Notes: generated by a model from the letters alone, not told the origin. A stretch of 64,000 bases of DNA from Lachnospiraceae bacterium (GCA_016294075.1 JAEDCQ010000001.1:248001-312000); one strand, 5' to 3'. Positions 1-8,780 are shown, counted from the first letter of the stretch. Made by a program: numbers and translations.

Positions 1-350
1 AAATCCTGAAAAAACTGTTTCATATCGATTATCTGCATCTGAATAAAAAAACACAGATTATTACGCCTACTTTGTATGGGGAGATTGTATATGAAGTTGT
101 AAATAATTCCATTAAACAGCTTTTGGACCCTTCCCTTACGGCAAGCTGGGAGAAAGGGCTGACGGGGGTTGCACAGGGAACGATTACTACGGAAGAATAT
201 CTTGAAAAATTAAACGGATTCGTCATGAGAAGAACAAATTATGTGAAACAGGCACGGGTAGAAGGTGCTCCTTTTTTACAACAGCTTCAAAAAATCAAGT
301 CCGTCTATAGTGGAAAGAATAATTCTAAGTCTGTAACGAAAACGGACTGA
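1..350 (+). CDS. topB: DNA topoisomerase III, C-terminal fragment
   Basis: Only the last 115 or so codons are in the window; the reading frame is open from base 3 to the stop. The visible part contains TPTLYGEIVYEVV, then LTASWEKGL and TITTEEYLEKL, which is the conserved end of the topoisomerase core of Firmicutes TopB, a type IA enzyme that relaxes and decatenates DNA by cutting a single strand. The catalytic tyrosine lies upstream, outside the window. The tail after the core is short and lysine/serine-rich, with no zinc-ribbon cysteines visible. Assignment to topoisomerase III rather than topoisomerase I rests on the WEKGL and EYLEKL blocks; I am fairly sure of the family. Confidence 0.8.
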   Translation, partial: ILKKLFHIDYLHLNKKTQIITPTLYGEIVYEVVNNSIKQLLDPSLTASWEKGLTGVAQGTITTEEYLEKLNGFVMRRTNYVKQARVEGAPFLQQLQKIKSVYSGKNNSKSVTKTD

Positions 351-391
351 ATCAATATTTTTGATTATTTTAATATGGAGGGAAATAACGT

Positions 392-1057
392 ATGGAAGAA
401 CTAAAAATCAGCAGCCTTTACAGTTTGGATGAAACTATTGCAGCAGAGCTTTTCACAGGTGTAACATATCCATGGGAGGTTCTGCCAAAGATTAAGGACT
501 TTATTATTGCTTTGGGGAAGACGCTTCCGGCAGAAAAGTTTGATGAAGTAAAAGAGAATGTGTGGATTGCAAAAAGCGCAAATGTATATCCGACAGCTCA
601 CATTAATGGTCCTGCCATTATTGATGAAGAGGCGGAAGTTCGTCATTGTGCTTTTATCCGTGGAAATGCCATTGTTGGAAAGGGCGCAGTTGTCGGAAAT
701 TCAACAGAATTAAAAAATGTTGTGCTTTTTAACAAGGTACAGGTTCCGCATTATAATTATGTCGGTGACAGTGTGCTCGGATTTAAGGCACATATGGGAG
801 CCGGTTCCATTACTTCCAATGTAAAAAGTGATAAAACTCTTGTCAAGGTACATACAGGGAACGGTGATTTGGAGACGGGGTTAAAAAAATTCGGCGCAAT
901 GCTTGGAGACAATGTAGAGGTTGGCTGTAACAGCGTGTTAAATCCGGGGACTGTAATCGGTAAATCAACAAATATATATCCGACTTCCATGGTAAGAGGT
1001 TTTGTGCCGGCAAACAGTATCTACAAAACAAAGACGGAAATTGCTGAAAAATATTAA
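392..1057 (+). CDS. left-handed beta-helix (hexapeptide repeat) transferase, GlmU-like
   Basis: 221 residues. From about residue 65 onward the protein is built of hexapeptide repeats (AKSANVYP, AHINGPAIID, GNAIVGKGAVVGNS, GDNVEVGCNSVLNPGTVIG), the signature of left-handed parallel beta-helix acyl or nucleotidyl transferases. It resembles the C-terminal acetyltransferase half of GlmU and is usually labelled UDP-N-acetylglucosamine pyrophosphorylase-like, but the nucleotidyltransferase Rossmann domain is absent, so uridylyltransferase activity is not expected. An acyl-CoA-dependent sugar N- or O-acetyltransferase is the more cautious call; the substrate is unknown. A GGAGG ribosome site lies 9 to 10 bases before the ATG. 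It follows topB by 41 bases and may be co-transcribed. Confidence 0.75.
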   Translation: MEELKISSLYSLDETIAAELFTGVTYPWEVLPKIKDFIIALGKTLPAEKFDEVKENVWIAKSANVYPTAHINGPAIIDEEAEVRHCAFIRGNAIVGKGAVVGNSTELKNVVLFNKVQVPHYNYVGDSVLGFKAHMGAGSITSNVKSDKTLVKVHTGNGDLETGLKKFGAMLGDNVEVGCNSVLNPGTVIGKSTNIYPTSMVRGFVPANSIYKTKTEIAEKY

Positions 1058-1064
1058 AAACCAC

Positions 1065-1096
1065 TGGATTTTTTGTCGTATTTGTGAGAATATAAT
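1065..1096 (+). promoter_or_regulatory. putative promoter of the scaffold/GGGtGRT pair
   Basis: A perfect -10 hexamer TATAAT sits at 1091-1096. No strong -35 is seen; T-rich hexamers around 1069-1075 are the best candidates with 16 to 19 bases spacing. This would start transcription about 35 bases before the first gene of the pair. Confidence 0.4.
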
Positions 1097-1134
1097 AGAT
1101 GGTTTAAAAGCTTATTATTGAAAGGAGTTTTCAC

Positions 1135-1839
1135 ATGATTTATTCAAGAGAAGTTGAAGAAATGTGTCCAGTTGCACAGGGCGTTAATCACGGTTGTGCA
1201 CCTATCCCAGAAGAAGCAAAATGGGTAAAAGCAAAAGAAGTTAAAGATATTTCCGGTTTAACACATGGTATTGGCTGGTGTGCACCACAGCAAGGTGCTT
1301 GTAAGCTGACATTAAATGTTAAAGAAGGTATCATTCAGGAAGCATTGGTTGAAACAATCGGATGCTCAGGTATGACTCATTCAGCAGCTATGGCATCTGA
1401 AATTTTACCGGGCAGAACCGTTTTAGAAGCGTTAAACACAGACTTGGTTTGTGATGCTATCAATACAGCTATGAGAGAATTATTCTTACAGATTGTTTAC
1501 GGTCGTACACAGAGTGCATTCTCAGAAGACGGTCTTCCAATCGGTGCAGGACTTGAAGATTTAGGTAAAGGACTTCGTTCTCAGGTTGGTACAATGTACG
1601 GAACACTTGCAAAAGGTCCCCGTTACCTTGAAATGGCTGAAGGATATGTAACAGGTATTGCGTTAGATGCTGATAACCAGATTATCGGATATAAATTCGT
1701 AAGCCTTGGAAAGATGACAGATTTCATCAAAAAAGGTGATGACCCTAATACAGCTTATGAAAAAGCATGCGGACAGTATGGACGTGTAGCAGATGCTGTT
1801 AAGATTATTGATCCGAGAACAGACGAAGAAGTTAAATAA
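1135..1839 (+). CDS. NifU-like iron-sulfur scaffold-type protein, partner of GGGtGRT protein
   Basis: 234 residues. The segment GCSGMTHSAAMASEILPG (about residues 76-93) matches the pattern of the NifU/IscU N-terminal scaffold fold, in which a cysteine precedes a small-residue helix. Cysteines at 11, 21, 49, 56 and 77 could bind a metal or an Fe-S cluster; 49 and 56 lie in GWCAPQQGAC. This family is annotated in databases as an iron-sulfur cluster assembly scaffold protein but is divergent from true IscU/NifU and, to my knowledge, not biochemically defined. It has an AAAGGAG ribosome site and lies 19 bases before the GGGtGRT gene, with AGAGGAGG between them, so the two are almost certainly translated together. 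No cysteine desulfurase is nearby. Confidence 0.75.
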   Translation: MIYSREVEEMCPVAQGVNHGCAPIPEEAKWVKAKEVKDISGLTHGIGWCAPQQGACKLTLNVKEGIIQEALVETIGCSGMTHSAAMASEILPGRTVLEALNTDLVCDAINTAMRELFLQIVYGRTQSAFSEDGLPIGAGLEDLGKGLRSQVGTMYGTLAKGPRYLEMAEGYVTGIALDADNQIIGYKFVSLGKMTDFIKKGDDPNTAYEKACGQYGRVADAVKIIDPRTDEEVK

Positions 1840-1858
1840 TTAAGAGGAGGAAACTATA

Positions 1859-2869
1859 ATGGCTTTATTTGAATCATATGAAAGACGTATTGATAAAATC
1901 AATGCGGTATTAAATAGTTATGGAATCGCTTCTCTTGAAGAAGCTGAAAAAATCACAAAGGATGCTGGATTAAATGTTTACGATATGGTAAAGGGAATTC
2001 AGCCGATTTGTTTTGAAAATGCTTGCTGGGCTTACATCGTAGGTGCTGCAATTGCTATTAAGAAAGACTGCAGAAGAGCTGCTGACGCTGCTGCAGCAAT
2101 CGGTGAAGGTCTTCAGTCTTTCTGTATTCCCGGTTCAGTTGCTGATACACGTCAGGTAGGTCTTGGACATGGTAACTTAGGTAAGATGTTACTTGAGGAA
2201 GATACAGAATGCTTCGCATTCTTAGCCGGACATGAGTCATTTGCTGCTGCTGAAGGTGCTATCGGTATTGCCGAAAAAGCAAACAAAGTTCGTCAGAAAC
2301 CGTTACGTGTTATCTTAAACGGTCTTGGTAAAGACGCTGCTCAGATTATTTCACGTATTAACGGATTTACATTCGTAGAAACAGAATACGATCCTTATAC
2401 AAATACTGTAAAAGAAGTATATCGTAAGTCTTATTCCGAAGGACTTCGTGCAAAGGTTAACTGCTATGGTGCAAACGATGTTTGCGAAGGCGTTGCTATC
2501 ATGCACAAGGAAGGTGTAGACGTATCTATTACAGGTAACTCAACTAACCCTACACGTTTCCAGCATCCTGTTGCAGGAACCTACAAGAAAGAATGCATCG
2601 AGCAGGGTAAGAAATACTTCTCAGTAGCATCCGGTGGTGGTACAGGCCGTACACTTCATCCGGATAACATGGCTGCAGGTCCTGCTTCCTACGGTATGAC
2701 AGATACAATGGGACGTATGCACTCAGATGCACAGTTTGCCGGTTCTTCATCTGTACCTGCCCACGTAGAAATGATGGGTCTTATCGGTGCAGGTAACAAC
2801 CCTATGGTTGGTATGACGGTTGCAGTTGCAGTTTCCATCGAAGAAGCAGCTAAAGCAGGCAAATTCTAG
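1859..2869 (+). CDS. GGGtGRT protein, conserved protein of unknown function
   Basis: 336 residues. It carries the motif GGGTGRT at residues 259-265, which gives this family its name. The chain is rich in small residues, with conserved-looking stretches QVGLGHGNLGKML, GHESFAAAEGAIG and a glycine-rich C-terminus (GLIGAGNNPMVGMTVAVAVS). The family is known from anaerobes, nearly always beside the NifU-like gene found here; no reaction is established as far as I know. The glycine loops suggest a nucleotide, phosphate or cofactor site, which is inference. There is no signal peptide or membrane segment, so it is cytosolic. A terminator hairpin follows 47 bases after the stop, closing a two-gene unit. 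Confidence 0.85.
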   Translation: MALFESYERRIDKINAVLNSYGIASLEEAEKITKDAGLNVYDMVKGIQPICFENACWAYIVGAAIAIKKDCRRAADAAAAIGEGLQSFCIPGSVADTRQVGLGHGNLGKMLLEEDTECFAFLAGHESFAAAEGAIGIAEKANKVRQKPLRVILNGLGKDAAQIISRINGFTFVETEYDPYTNTVKEVYRKSYSEGLRAKVNCYGANDVCEGVAIMHKEGVDVSITGNSTNPTRFQHPVAGTYKKECIEQGKKYFSVASGGGTGRTLHPDNMAAGPASYGMTDTMGRMHSDAQFAGSSSVPAHVEMMGLIGAGNNPMVGMTVAVAVSIEEAAKAGKF

Positions 2870-2916
2870 GATTTGCTCCAGATTCTAAGACTTGTACAAA
2901 ATGATGTATATTAAGA

Positions 2917-2946
2917 AATGCCGTAATCCCCAGGGATTGCGGCATT
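2917..2946. terminator. bidirectional terminator hairpin
   Basis: A 14-bp inverted repeat, AATGCCGTAATCCC and GGGATTGCGGCATT with one G-U pair and a 2-base nominal loop, lies between the convergent GGGtGRT and lipoprotein genes. The U-tract is weak on both sides. Confidence 0.6.
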
Positions 2947-2960
2947 CTGTATATTATACA

Positions 2961-3461
2961 TTATTCATCTTCCGTAACAGGTTCAAAATCAAGGATATCT
3001 TCTTCTGTTATGATAATATCATCTCCATCTGGAATTTCACCCTTCAGAAGAGAAGAAATGTAAGAAATGCGTTTCATCGAGCGGTCATAATTCTCTTTTG
3101 CCGCAGATGCGGTTTCTGAGGAATATTCTTCTGATTCAAAAACATCGTGATAGAGAAGTACGGCTTCAGTCATATATTCATTTGCTTCATCTGCCAAAGA
3201 TTCAACGGAAGCAAACTCTTTTGGGACATTCATTTCACCAAGCAGTACAAATTGTACCTGCAGCTCATCCAAACAGCCGAGCAGTTCAGAAACAGCAGTT
3301 TCACTTCCTGTATCAATCGCATCCATCCTGGAAGTGATATCGGATATATTTTCGGTAAAGGATTCCATGTTTTCCCTGTATTCTTCCAAATCCTTGTTTT
3401 TTTTACAGCCTGTAAGACATAGCAGTAAAACCGTAAAAAGTAAGAAGTATTTTTTTTTCAT
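2961..3461 (-). CDS. small lipoprotein of unknown function
   Basis: 166 residues from the chosen start, MKKKYFLLFTVLLLCLTGCKKN, a textbook lipoprotein signal peptide with lipobox LTGC; Cys19 would be lipidated, placing the protein on the outer face of the membrane. The mature part is acidic, helical and without recognised domain; the last residues are strongly acidic (TEEDILDFEPVTEDE). A further upstream ATG would add 23 residues but bury the signal peptide, so it was rejected. The GGAGG ribosome site is about 16 bases from the chosen ATG, which is long. Monocistronic. Confidence 0.7.
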   Translation of the reverse strand: MKKKYFLLFTVLLLCLTGCKKNKDLEEYRENMESFTENISDITSRMDAIDTGSETAVSELLGCLDELQVQFVLLGEMNVPKEFASVESLADEANEYMTEAVLLYHDVFESEEYSSETASAAKENYDRSMKRISYISSLLKGEIPDGDDIIITEEDILDFEPVTEDE

Positions 3462-3579
3462 GATTGTACTTATTCTGCCTCCTAAATTATTCCTTTCAAA
3501 TTTACCATATTCGTATTTTTTCTTCAACAATTAAATCAGATGGGCAGTAAAGGTAAATTATGGACAGAAAAAACAAATA

Positions 3580-3608
3580 TTGTATAAAAAGCGGCACAAT
3601 GATATACT
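3580..3608 (+). promoter_or_regulatory. promoter of methionine synthase gene
   Basis: TTGTAT at 3580-3585, 17 bases, TATACT at 3603-3608. Transcription would start near 3615, after the upstream in-frame ATG at 3611, which supports the internal start at 3674. Confidence 0.65.
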
Positions 3609-3673
3609 AAATGGAAATTGATTATTTTACCTGTTGTTTTATACAGGAAAACGGAAGGAAACGAAAGAGTTAT

Positions 3674-6130
3674 ATGACAAAGCAGGAATTCAGACAACTG
3701 ATTGAGAATAAAATTGTATATCTTGATGGGGCAATGGGCTCAAACCTGATTAAGAGGGGAATGCCCAAGGGCGTGTGTCCTGAAAAGTGGATTGTAGAAA
3801 ACAAATCCGTAGTAACTGCTTTACAAAAAGAATATGTTAATGCGGGTACAAATATTTTGTATACACCAACCTTTACCGCAAACCGTCCGAAACTGAAAGA
3901 ATATGGATTGGAAGAAAGGTTACATGATTTAAATAAACAATTAGTTTCTGTCTCAAAAGAAGCAGCGGGTGACAAAGCCCTTGTGGCAGGTGATATGACC
4001 ATGACCGGTGTGCAGCTTAAGCCTATGGGACCGATGGAGTTTGAGGAACTGATTACTATATATAAAGAACAGGCGTCTGCACTTTTAGAAGGAGGAGTAG
4101 ACCTGTTTGTTGTTGAAACAATGATGAGTCTTCAGGAGACACGTGCGGCAGTAATTGCAATTAAGGAAATATGTGAACTTCCTATTATGGCAACGATGAC
4201 CTTTGAAAAGGATGGAAGAAGTCTTTTCGGTACAGATGCAAAAACGGCGGCAATCGTTCTTTCTGCATTGGGAGTAGATGCAGTAGGTGCCAACTGTTCT
4301 ACGGGACCTGAGCATATGGCAGATGTCATTCGTGAAATGGCATCTGTTACGGATATTCCGATTATTGCAAAACCTAATGCCGGTATTCCCAGATTAGATG
4401 AAAACGGGGAAACGGTATATGATAATACTCCGGAGCATTTTGCACAGGAAATGGAATTGCTTGTAAATGCCGGTGCATCCGTTTTAGGCGGGTGCTGCGG
4501 TACATCTCCGGAATATATTGATGCATTACATAAATGCAGATATCAGCCTGTTAAGAGAGCAGAAGTCGCAAGGCTTCATTATCTTTCAAATGAAAGAAGT
4601 ACCTTTGCATTTGGATTGGATGATGCGTTTTTTGTAATAGGTGAACGTATTAATCCGACCGGGAAGAAAAAATTACAGGAGGAACTGCGGGTCGGAAATA
4701 TGGAACGTGTTTTTTCTTTTGCGGAAGAGCAGGAGGAGAATGGTGCACGTGTTTTGGATGTGAATTTCGGTATGAGTGGGATTGATGAAAAGGCAATGAT
4801 GTGCCTTGCAATCGACAAGCTGCAGGAGGTGACAAGTCTTCCATTGTGTATCGACACAAGCCATGTGGATGTTATGGAAGCCGCATTGCGAAGATATCCG
4901 GGGCGGGCATTAATCAATTCTATATCTATGGAAAAAGAAAAGGTTGATAAACTACTTCCGATTGCTAAAAAATACGGTGCAATGTTTATTTTGCTTCCGT
5001 TATCCGATAAAGGACTACCGAAAGATTTAGAAGAGAAAAAAGAACTTATTCATATATTGTTAGAGCGTGCCTATGCTCTGGGCTTTACAAAGGAAGATGT
5101 GGTAGTTGACGGACTTGTTACAACAGTCGGAGCAAATAAAAATGCAGGTATTGAAACATTGGAGACGATTCGTTACTGTAAAGAAAACGGATTGGCGACA
5201 ACCTGCGGACTTTCTAATATTTCTTTTGGACTTCCGCAGAGAAGTTATATTAATGCTGCATTTTTAGCCATGATGATTGATGCGGGGCTGACTATGGCAA
5301 TTGCAAATCCGAACCAGATGCTTCTTATGAATACAGCATTGTCTTGTAATCTGCTTTTAAACCGTAAAGATGCGGACTTAACCTATATTGAGCATATGAA
5401 CCGTTTGCAGGATGAAGGCGTTTTGACGGAACAGATTTCCATAGCAAAGAAAAAAGAGGTATCACCTACTAAACAGGAAGAAAGCGGTTTACCTGAGCAC
5501 ATTCAAAGCATGAAAAATGCTTTGTTGAAGGGAAAAAAGGAACATATTGTTTCGATTACTAAGGAATGTCTGGATAAAGGAGAGGATGCATCCTATCTGC
5601 TAAATGAGGTATTGATTCCGGGAATCAACGAAGTCGGAGACTTGTTTGAAAAAGGCAGATATTTTCTCCCACAGTTGATTGCCAGTGCAGAGGCTATGAA
5701 GGAATCGATTGAGATATTGGAGCCGATTCTGCAAAAGGGAAATGATGCAAAACAGATGCCTGTTGTTGTAATTGCAACCGTTTCCGGAGATATTCATGAT
5801 ATCGGAAAGAATCTTGTTGCATTGATGCTGAAAAATTACGGTTTTAGGGTAATTGATTTGGGGAAAGATGTGCCGCGTGAGGTTATCATTGATACTGCGA
5901 TAAGAGAGCAGGCACAGATTATTGCGTTGTCCGCATTAATGACAACGACTATGAAAGAAATGGATGCCGTTGTGAAGCTGGCAAAAGAGAAAAATGTGAC
6001 AGCAAAAATCATTATCGGTGGTGCTGTCATTACTCAGGATTACTGTGATGAGATTGGTGCGGACGGTTATTCCAAGGACGCCGCGGATGCAGTAAAATGT
6101 GCTGCAAAACTATTGGGATTAAATATATAA
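3674..6130 (+). CDS. metH: cobalamin-dependent methionine synthase, short form without activation domain
   Basis: 818 residues. Three modules are visible: an N-terminal homocysteine methyltransferase barrel with zinc-binding Cys208 in GANCSTGP and Cys274-Cys275 in GGCCGTSP; a pterin-binding (DHPS-like) domain from about 315 to 560, including INPTGKKK and the CIDTSH block; and a B12-binding region after about 590 with the cap helices and the DxHxxG signature D706-I-H708-D-I-G711, where His708 is the lower cobalt ligand. It transfers methyl from 5-methyltetrahydrofolate to homocysteine through cobalamin. The C-terminal S-adenosylmethionine activation domain of the roughly 1220-residue E. coli enzyme is absent, as is common in Clostridia, so a separate reactivator is expected elsewhere. 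Start chosen as MTKQEFRQ because the promoter rules out the ATG 63 bases upstream. Confidence 0.92.
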   Translation: MTKQEFRQLIENKIVYLDGAMGSNLIKRGMPKGVCPEKWIVENKSVVTALQKEYVNAGTNILYTPTFTANRPKLKEYGLEERLHDLNKQLVSVSKEAAGDKALVAGDMTMTGVQLKPMGPMEFEELITIYKEQASALLEGGVDLFVVETMMSLQETRAAVIAIKEICELPIMATMTFEKDGRSLFGTDAKTAAIVLSALGVDAVGANCSTGPEHMADVIREMASVTDIPIIAKPNAGIPRLDENGETVYDNTPEHFAQEMELLVNAGASVLGGCCGTSPEYIDALHKCRYQPVKRAEVARLHYLSNERSTFAFGLDDAFFVIGERINPTGKKKLQEELRVGNMERVFSFAEEQEENGARVLDVNFGMSGIDEKAMMCLAIDKLQEVTSLPLCIDTSHVDVMEAALRRYPGRALINSISMEKEKVDKLLPIAKKYGAMFILLPLSDKGLPKDLEEKKELIHILLERAYALGFTKEDVVVDGLVTTVGANKNAGIETLETIRYCKENGLATTCGLSNISFGLPQRSYINAAFLAMMIDAGLTMAIANPNQMLLMNTALSCNLLLNRKDADLTYIEHMNRLQDEGVLTEQISIAKKKEVSPTKQEESGLPEHIQSMKNALLKGKKEHIVSITKECLDKGEDASYLLNEVLIPGINEVGDLFEKGRYFLPQLIASAEAMKESIEILEPILQKGNDAKQMPVVVIATVSGDIHDIGKNLVALMLKNYGFRVIDLGKDVPREVIIDTAIREQAQIIALSALMTTTMKEMDAVVKLAKEKNVTAKIIIGGAVITQDYCDEIGADGYSKDAADAVKCAAKLLGLNI

Positions 6131-6147
6131 AAGGAGGCCGGATTATT

Positions 6148-6513
6148 ATGGAACAGGATAAGACACTGGAATTATTGGAAGAAATGAAAAGAATTAATCA
6201 GAAGACACTTATGCATCAGCGGATGGCAACCATATTGCTGATTATATTTGTTATTGCAGTCGTCTCCATGCTTCCAAATGTCGTCTCTACTCTTAATACA
6301 GCAAAGGTAACCCTAGAACATATGAATGATGCCGTTACCGAAGTAGAAACAGCTATTGCTTCCGTACAGACGCTGACAGAAGAAGGAAGTACAGGGATAA
6401 CAGCTGCAATTGAAAAAATAAATGAGCTTGATATTGAAACATTAAACGATGCAATAACCGATTTAAGCGAAGTAGTAAAGCCAATGGCAGATTTTTTCGG
6501 CCGATTTAAATAA
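6148..6513 (+). CDS. small single-pass membrane protein with helical tail
   Basis: 121 residues beginning MEQDKTLELLEEMKR behind a strong AAAAGGAGG ribosome site. A short basic/acidic cytosolic N-terminus is followed by one hydrophobic segment at about residues 27-48 and a long amphipathic helical part with regular hydrophobic spacing (MNDAVTEVETAIASVQTL), likely a coiled coil outside the cell. I do not recognise a family; DUF948-type and methyl-accepting-like stalks look similar at this level. It is 17 bases after metH and 25 bases before ilvB, so it is sandwiched in a biosynthetic operon for no obvious reason. Confidence 0.65.
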   Translation: MEQDKTLELLEEMKRINQKTLMHQRMATILLIIFVIAVVSMLPNVVSTLNTAKVTLEHMNDAVTEVETAIASVQTLTEEGSTGITAAIEKINELDIETLNDAITDLSEVVKPMADFFGRFK

Positions 6514-6538
6514 ATATTGGAAAGAAGAGGAAACGAGA

Positions 6539-8152
6539 ATGAATGGTGCAGATATAATGGTGAAATGTCTTGAAAAGGAAGGAATTACAGATGTTTTCGG
6601 GTATCCCGGAGTAGCAATCTGTCCTTTTTATAACAGTATTTTAGACTCTGATATAAGAACAATATTAATTCGCACGGAGCAGAATGCAGCACATGCAGCA
6701 AGCGGTTATGCAAGATGTGATGATAAACCGGGGGTATGTGCCGTAACATCAGGTCCCGGAGCAACAAATCTGATTACCGGAATTGCAACTGCCTTTGCAG
6801 ACAGCATTCCGCTTGTCTGTATAACCGGACAGGTTAATTCCGAGCTTTTAGGAAGTGATGTTTTTCAGGAGGCGGATATTACGGGGGCTTGTGAGTCTTT
6901 TGTAAAATATTCATATCTTGTAAAAGATGCGAATGAGATTCCTCGTATTTTTAAAGAAGCCTTTTATATTGCCAATACCGGAAGAAAAGGGCCTGTTTTA
7001 ATTGATGTACCGATTGATGTACAAAACCAGACGGTCAGCAAGTTTAAATATCCAGAAGATATTCATATGCGTACATATAAACCGACTGTAAAAGGACATG
7101 CCGTGCAGATTGCAAAGGTTGTAAAGGAACTGGAAAAGGCAAAACGTCCGCTGATTTGTGCCGGAGGCGGTGTATTGCTGAGTAATGCAAAAAAAGAGCT
7201 TTGTCAGTTTGCGGAGAAGCATAATATTCCTGTTGTTACAACAATGATGGGTATCGGTGTGATGCCGACAAATCATCCGCTTAATTTTGGAATGGTAGGA
7301 AATAACGGAAAGCCATATGCCAACCGTGCAATGAATGAATCGGATTTGCTGATTATGGTAGGTGCACGTGTAGCAGACCGTGCGGTAAATCAGCCGGATT
7401 TGATTACAAAAGATAAGGTTCTGGTACATATTGATGTCGACCCGGCGGAGATTGGTAAGAATGCCGGACCGTCCATTCCTCTCGTAGGGGATGCGAAGCA
7501 TATTTTTAAAGACTTTGCCGAAAATGATTTCTGCTGCGAGCATGAACAATGGTTAGAAACTTTAAATGAGTATCGAAATACAATGGGAATAAAGCGTAAT
7601 CCCAATCCGGCATATGTTGATCCCGCAGAGTTTTTACGAAAACTCTCATCAAAGATGAAGAATGATGCGGTATATGTTGCAGATGTTGGTCAGAATCAGA
7701 TATGGTCCTGTGCATATGTACAGATAAAGGATGGTACATTCATGACCTCGGGAGGAATGGGAACAATGGGGTATTCCATACCGGCAGCTATGGGAGCAAA
7801 GCTTTCAAAGCCCGACAAGCAGGTAGTAGCGGTATGTGGCGACGGTTCCTTCCAAATGTCAATGATGGAGCTCGGAACAATGCGTCAACACAATGTCCCC
7901 GTTAAAATTATTGTAATGAACAACAATTATCTTGGAATGGTTCGTCAATATCAGCATTTTACATATAAGGATAACTATTCTGTCGTGGATTTAACGGGAA
8001 GTCCGAATCTTGAAAAATTGTCAGCCGCTTACGATATACCGTTTATCCGTGTGGAAAATATGGAGCAGGCTGATGCGGCAATTGATAAATTTTTAGCAGA
8101 TGATACCTCTTATCTGATGGAAATTATGATTGATCCGATGGATCTGGTATAA
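6539..8152 (+). CDS. ilvB: acetolactate synthase large (catalytic) subunit
   Basis: 537 residues, a thiamine-diphosphate enzyme condensing two pyruvates (or pyruvate and 2-oxobutyrate), the first common step to Val, Leu and Ile. The catalytic glutamate that activates the thiazolium is Glu47 in IRTEQNAAHAASGYAR. The central domain has the HIDVDPAEIGKN block. The thiamine-diphosphate motif is G434-D435-G436 to N461-N463 (GDGSF and MNNN). FGYPGVA replaces the more usual FGYPGGA near the N-terminus. Length is slightly short of the usual 550-570. An ilvN regulatory subunit gene follows after 18 bases with its own AGGAGGG site. Other ThDP enzymes (oxalyl-CoA, glyoxylate carboligase) are possible in principle but the two regulatory genes and ilvC argue for acetolactate synthase. 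Confidence 0.88.
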   Translation: MNGADIMVKCLEKEGITDVFGYPGVAICPFYNSILDSDIRTILIRTEQNAAHAASGYARCDDKPGVCAVTSGPGATNLITGIATAFADSIPLVCITGQVNSELLGSDVFQEADITGACESFVKYSYLVKDANEIPRIFKEAFYIANTGRKGPVLIDVPIDVQNQTVSKFKYPEDIHMRTYKPTVKGHAVQIAKVVKELEKAKRPLICAGGGVLLSNAKKELCQFAEKHNIPVVTTMMGIGVMPTNHPLNFGMVGNNGKPYANRAMNESDLLIMVGARVADRAVNQPDLITKDKVLVHIDVDPAEIGKNAGPSIPLVGDAKHIFKDFAENDFCCEHEQWLETLNEYRNTMGIKRNPNPAYVDPAEFLRKLSSKMKNDAVYVADVGQNQIWSCAYVQIKDGTFMTSGGMGTMGYSIPAAMGAKLSKPDKQVVAVCGDGSFQMSMMELGTMRQHNVPVKIIVMNNNYLGMVRQYQHFTYKDNYSVVDLTGSPNLEKLSAAYDIPFIRVENMEQADAAIDKFLADDTSYLMEIMIDPMDLV

Positions 8153-8170
8153 AGAAGGAGGGATAGAGCA

Positions 8171-8659
8171 ATGAAAAAAATATATTCTGTTCTGGTTGAG
8201 AACCGCTCCGGTGTTTTGTGTAAGGTGGCCGGTCTCTTTTCCAGAAGATGTTTTAATATTGACAGTATTGCCGTTGGGGAAACAGATGATCCGGAAGTTT
8301 CCTGTATGACAATTGTAAGTTCAGGTCATCCGACAACAATGGAACAGATTGAAAAGCAGCTGAACAAGAAGCTGGATGTCATAAAAGTAAAAACCTTCAG
8401 TGAAGAAAAGAGTATCAGCCGTGAATTGATGCTGATTAAAATTAAATACAATAAAGGTAACCGCAGGGATGTGATGGATATCTGTACCGTGATGGATGCA
8501 AAGATTGTGGATATGTCAAAAACACATATGATTATCCAGGTATGTGATATTCCGGAGCGCACTGCGTTATTCATCAAGATGCTGCAGGGTATCAGTATAG
8601 TGGAAGTTGCACGTACCGGTACGCTTGCGCTTCAAAAATGTGCAGAGGCAGATGTATAA
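8171..8659 (+). CDS. ilvN: acetolactate synthase small (regulatory) subunit, divergent copy 1
   Basis: 162 residues with an N-terminal ACT domain (YSVLVENRSGVLCKVAGLFSRR, about residues 5-26) and the C-terminal ALS small-subunit domain (RELMLIKIKYN, then VARTGTLALQK). The ACT domain normally binds valine at its dimer interface and transmits feedback inhibition to IlvB. This copy is less typical than the second one: NIDSIAVGETDDPEVSCMTIV differs from the usual NIESL..G.T..P..SR.TI, and the region after residue 95 diverges strongly. It is directly coupled to ilvB (18-base gap), whereas the second copy has its own promoter. Confidence 0.85.
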   Translation: MKKIYSVLVENRSGVLCKVAGLFSRRCFNIDSIAVGETDDPEVSCMTIVSSGHPTTMEQIEKQLNKKLDVIKVKTFSEEKSISRELMLIKIKYNKGNRRDVMDICTVMDAKIVDMSKTHMIIQVCDIPERTALFIKMLQGISIVEVARTGTLALQKCAEADV

Positions 8660-8780
8660 ATTTTTTTTATAGTGTAAAAAAATTGTAGTTATGAAATACA
8701 TATTCAACGATATTTTTTAGATATGGCAAAGTTGAAAAATATAACATTAAGTTATAGCTGATATGCAATACTATCATACG

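Noticed and set aside
3611..3673. Upstream in-frame start of metH.
   Set aside because: It lies only three bases after the -10 hexamer TATACT, so it is at the transcription start and has no ribosome site.
6998..7549. A 183-codon minus-strand frame inside ilvB.
   Set aside because: It is antisense to a well-supported thiamine-diphosphate enzyme and rich in Cys/His/Tyr as expected of a shadow.
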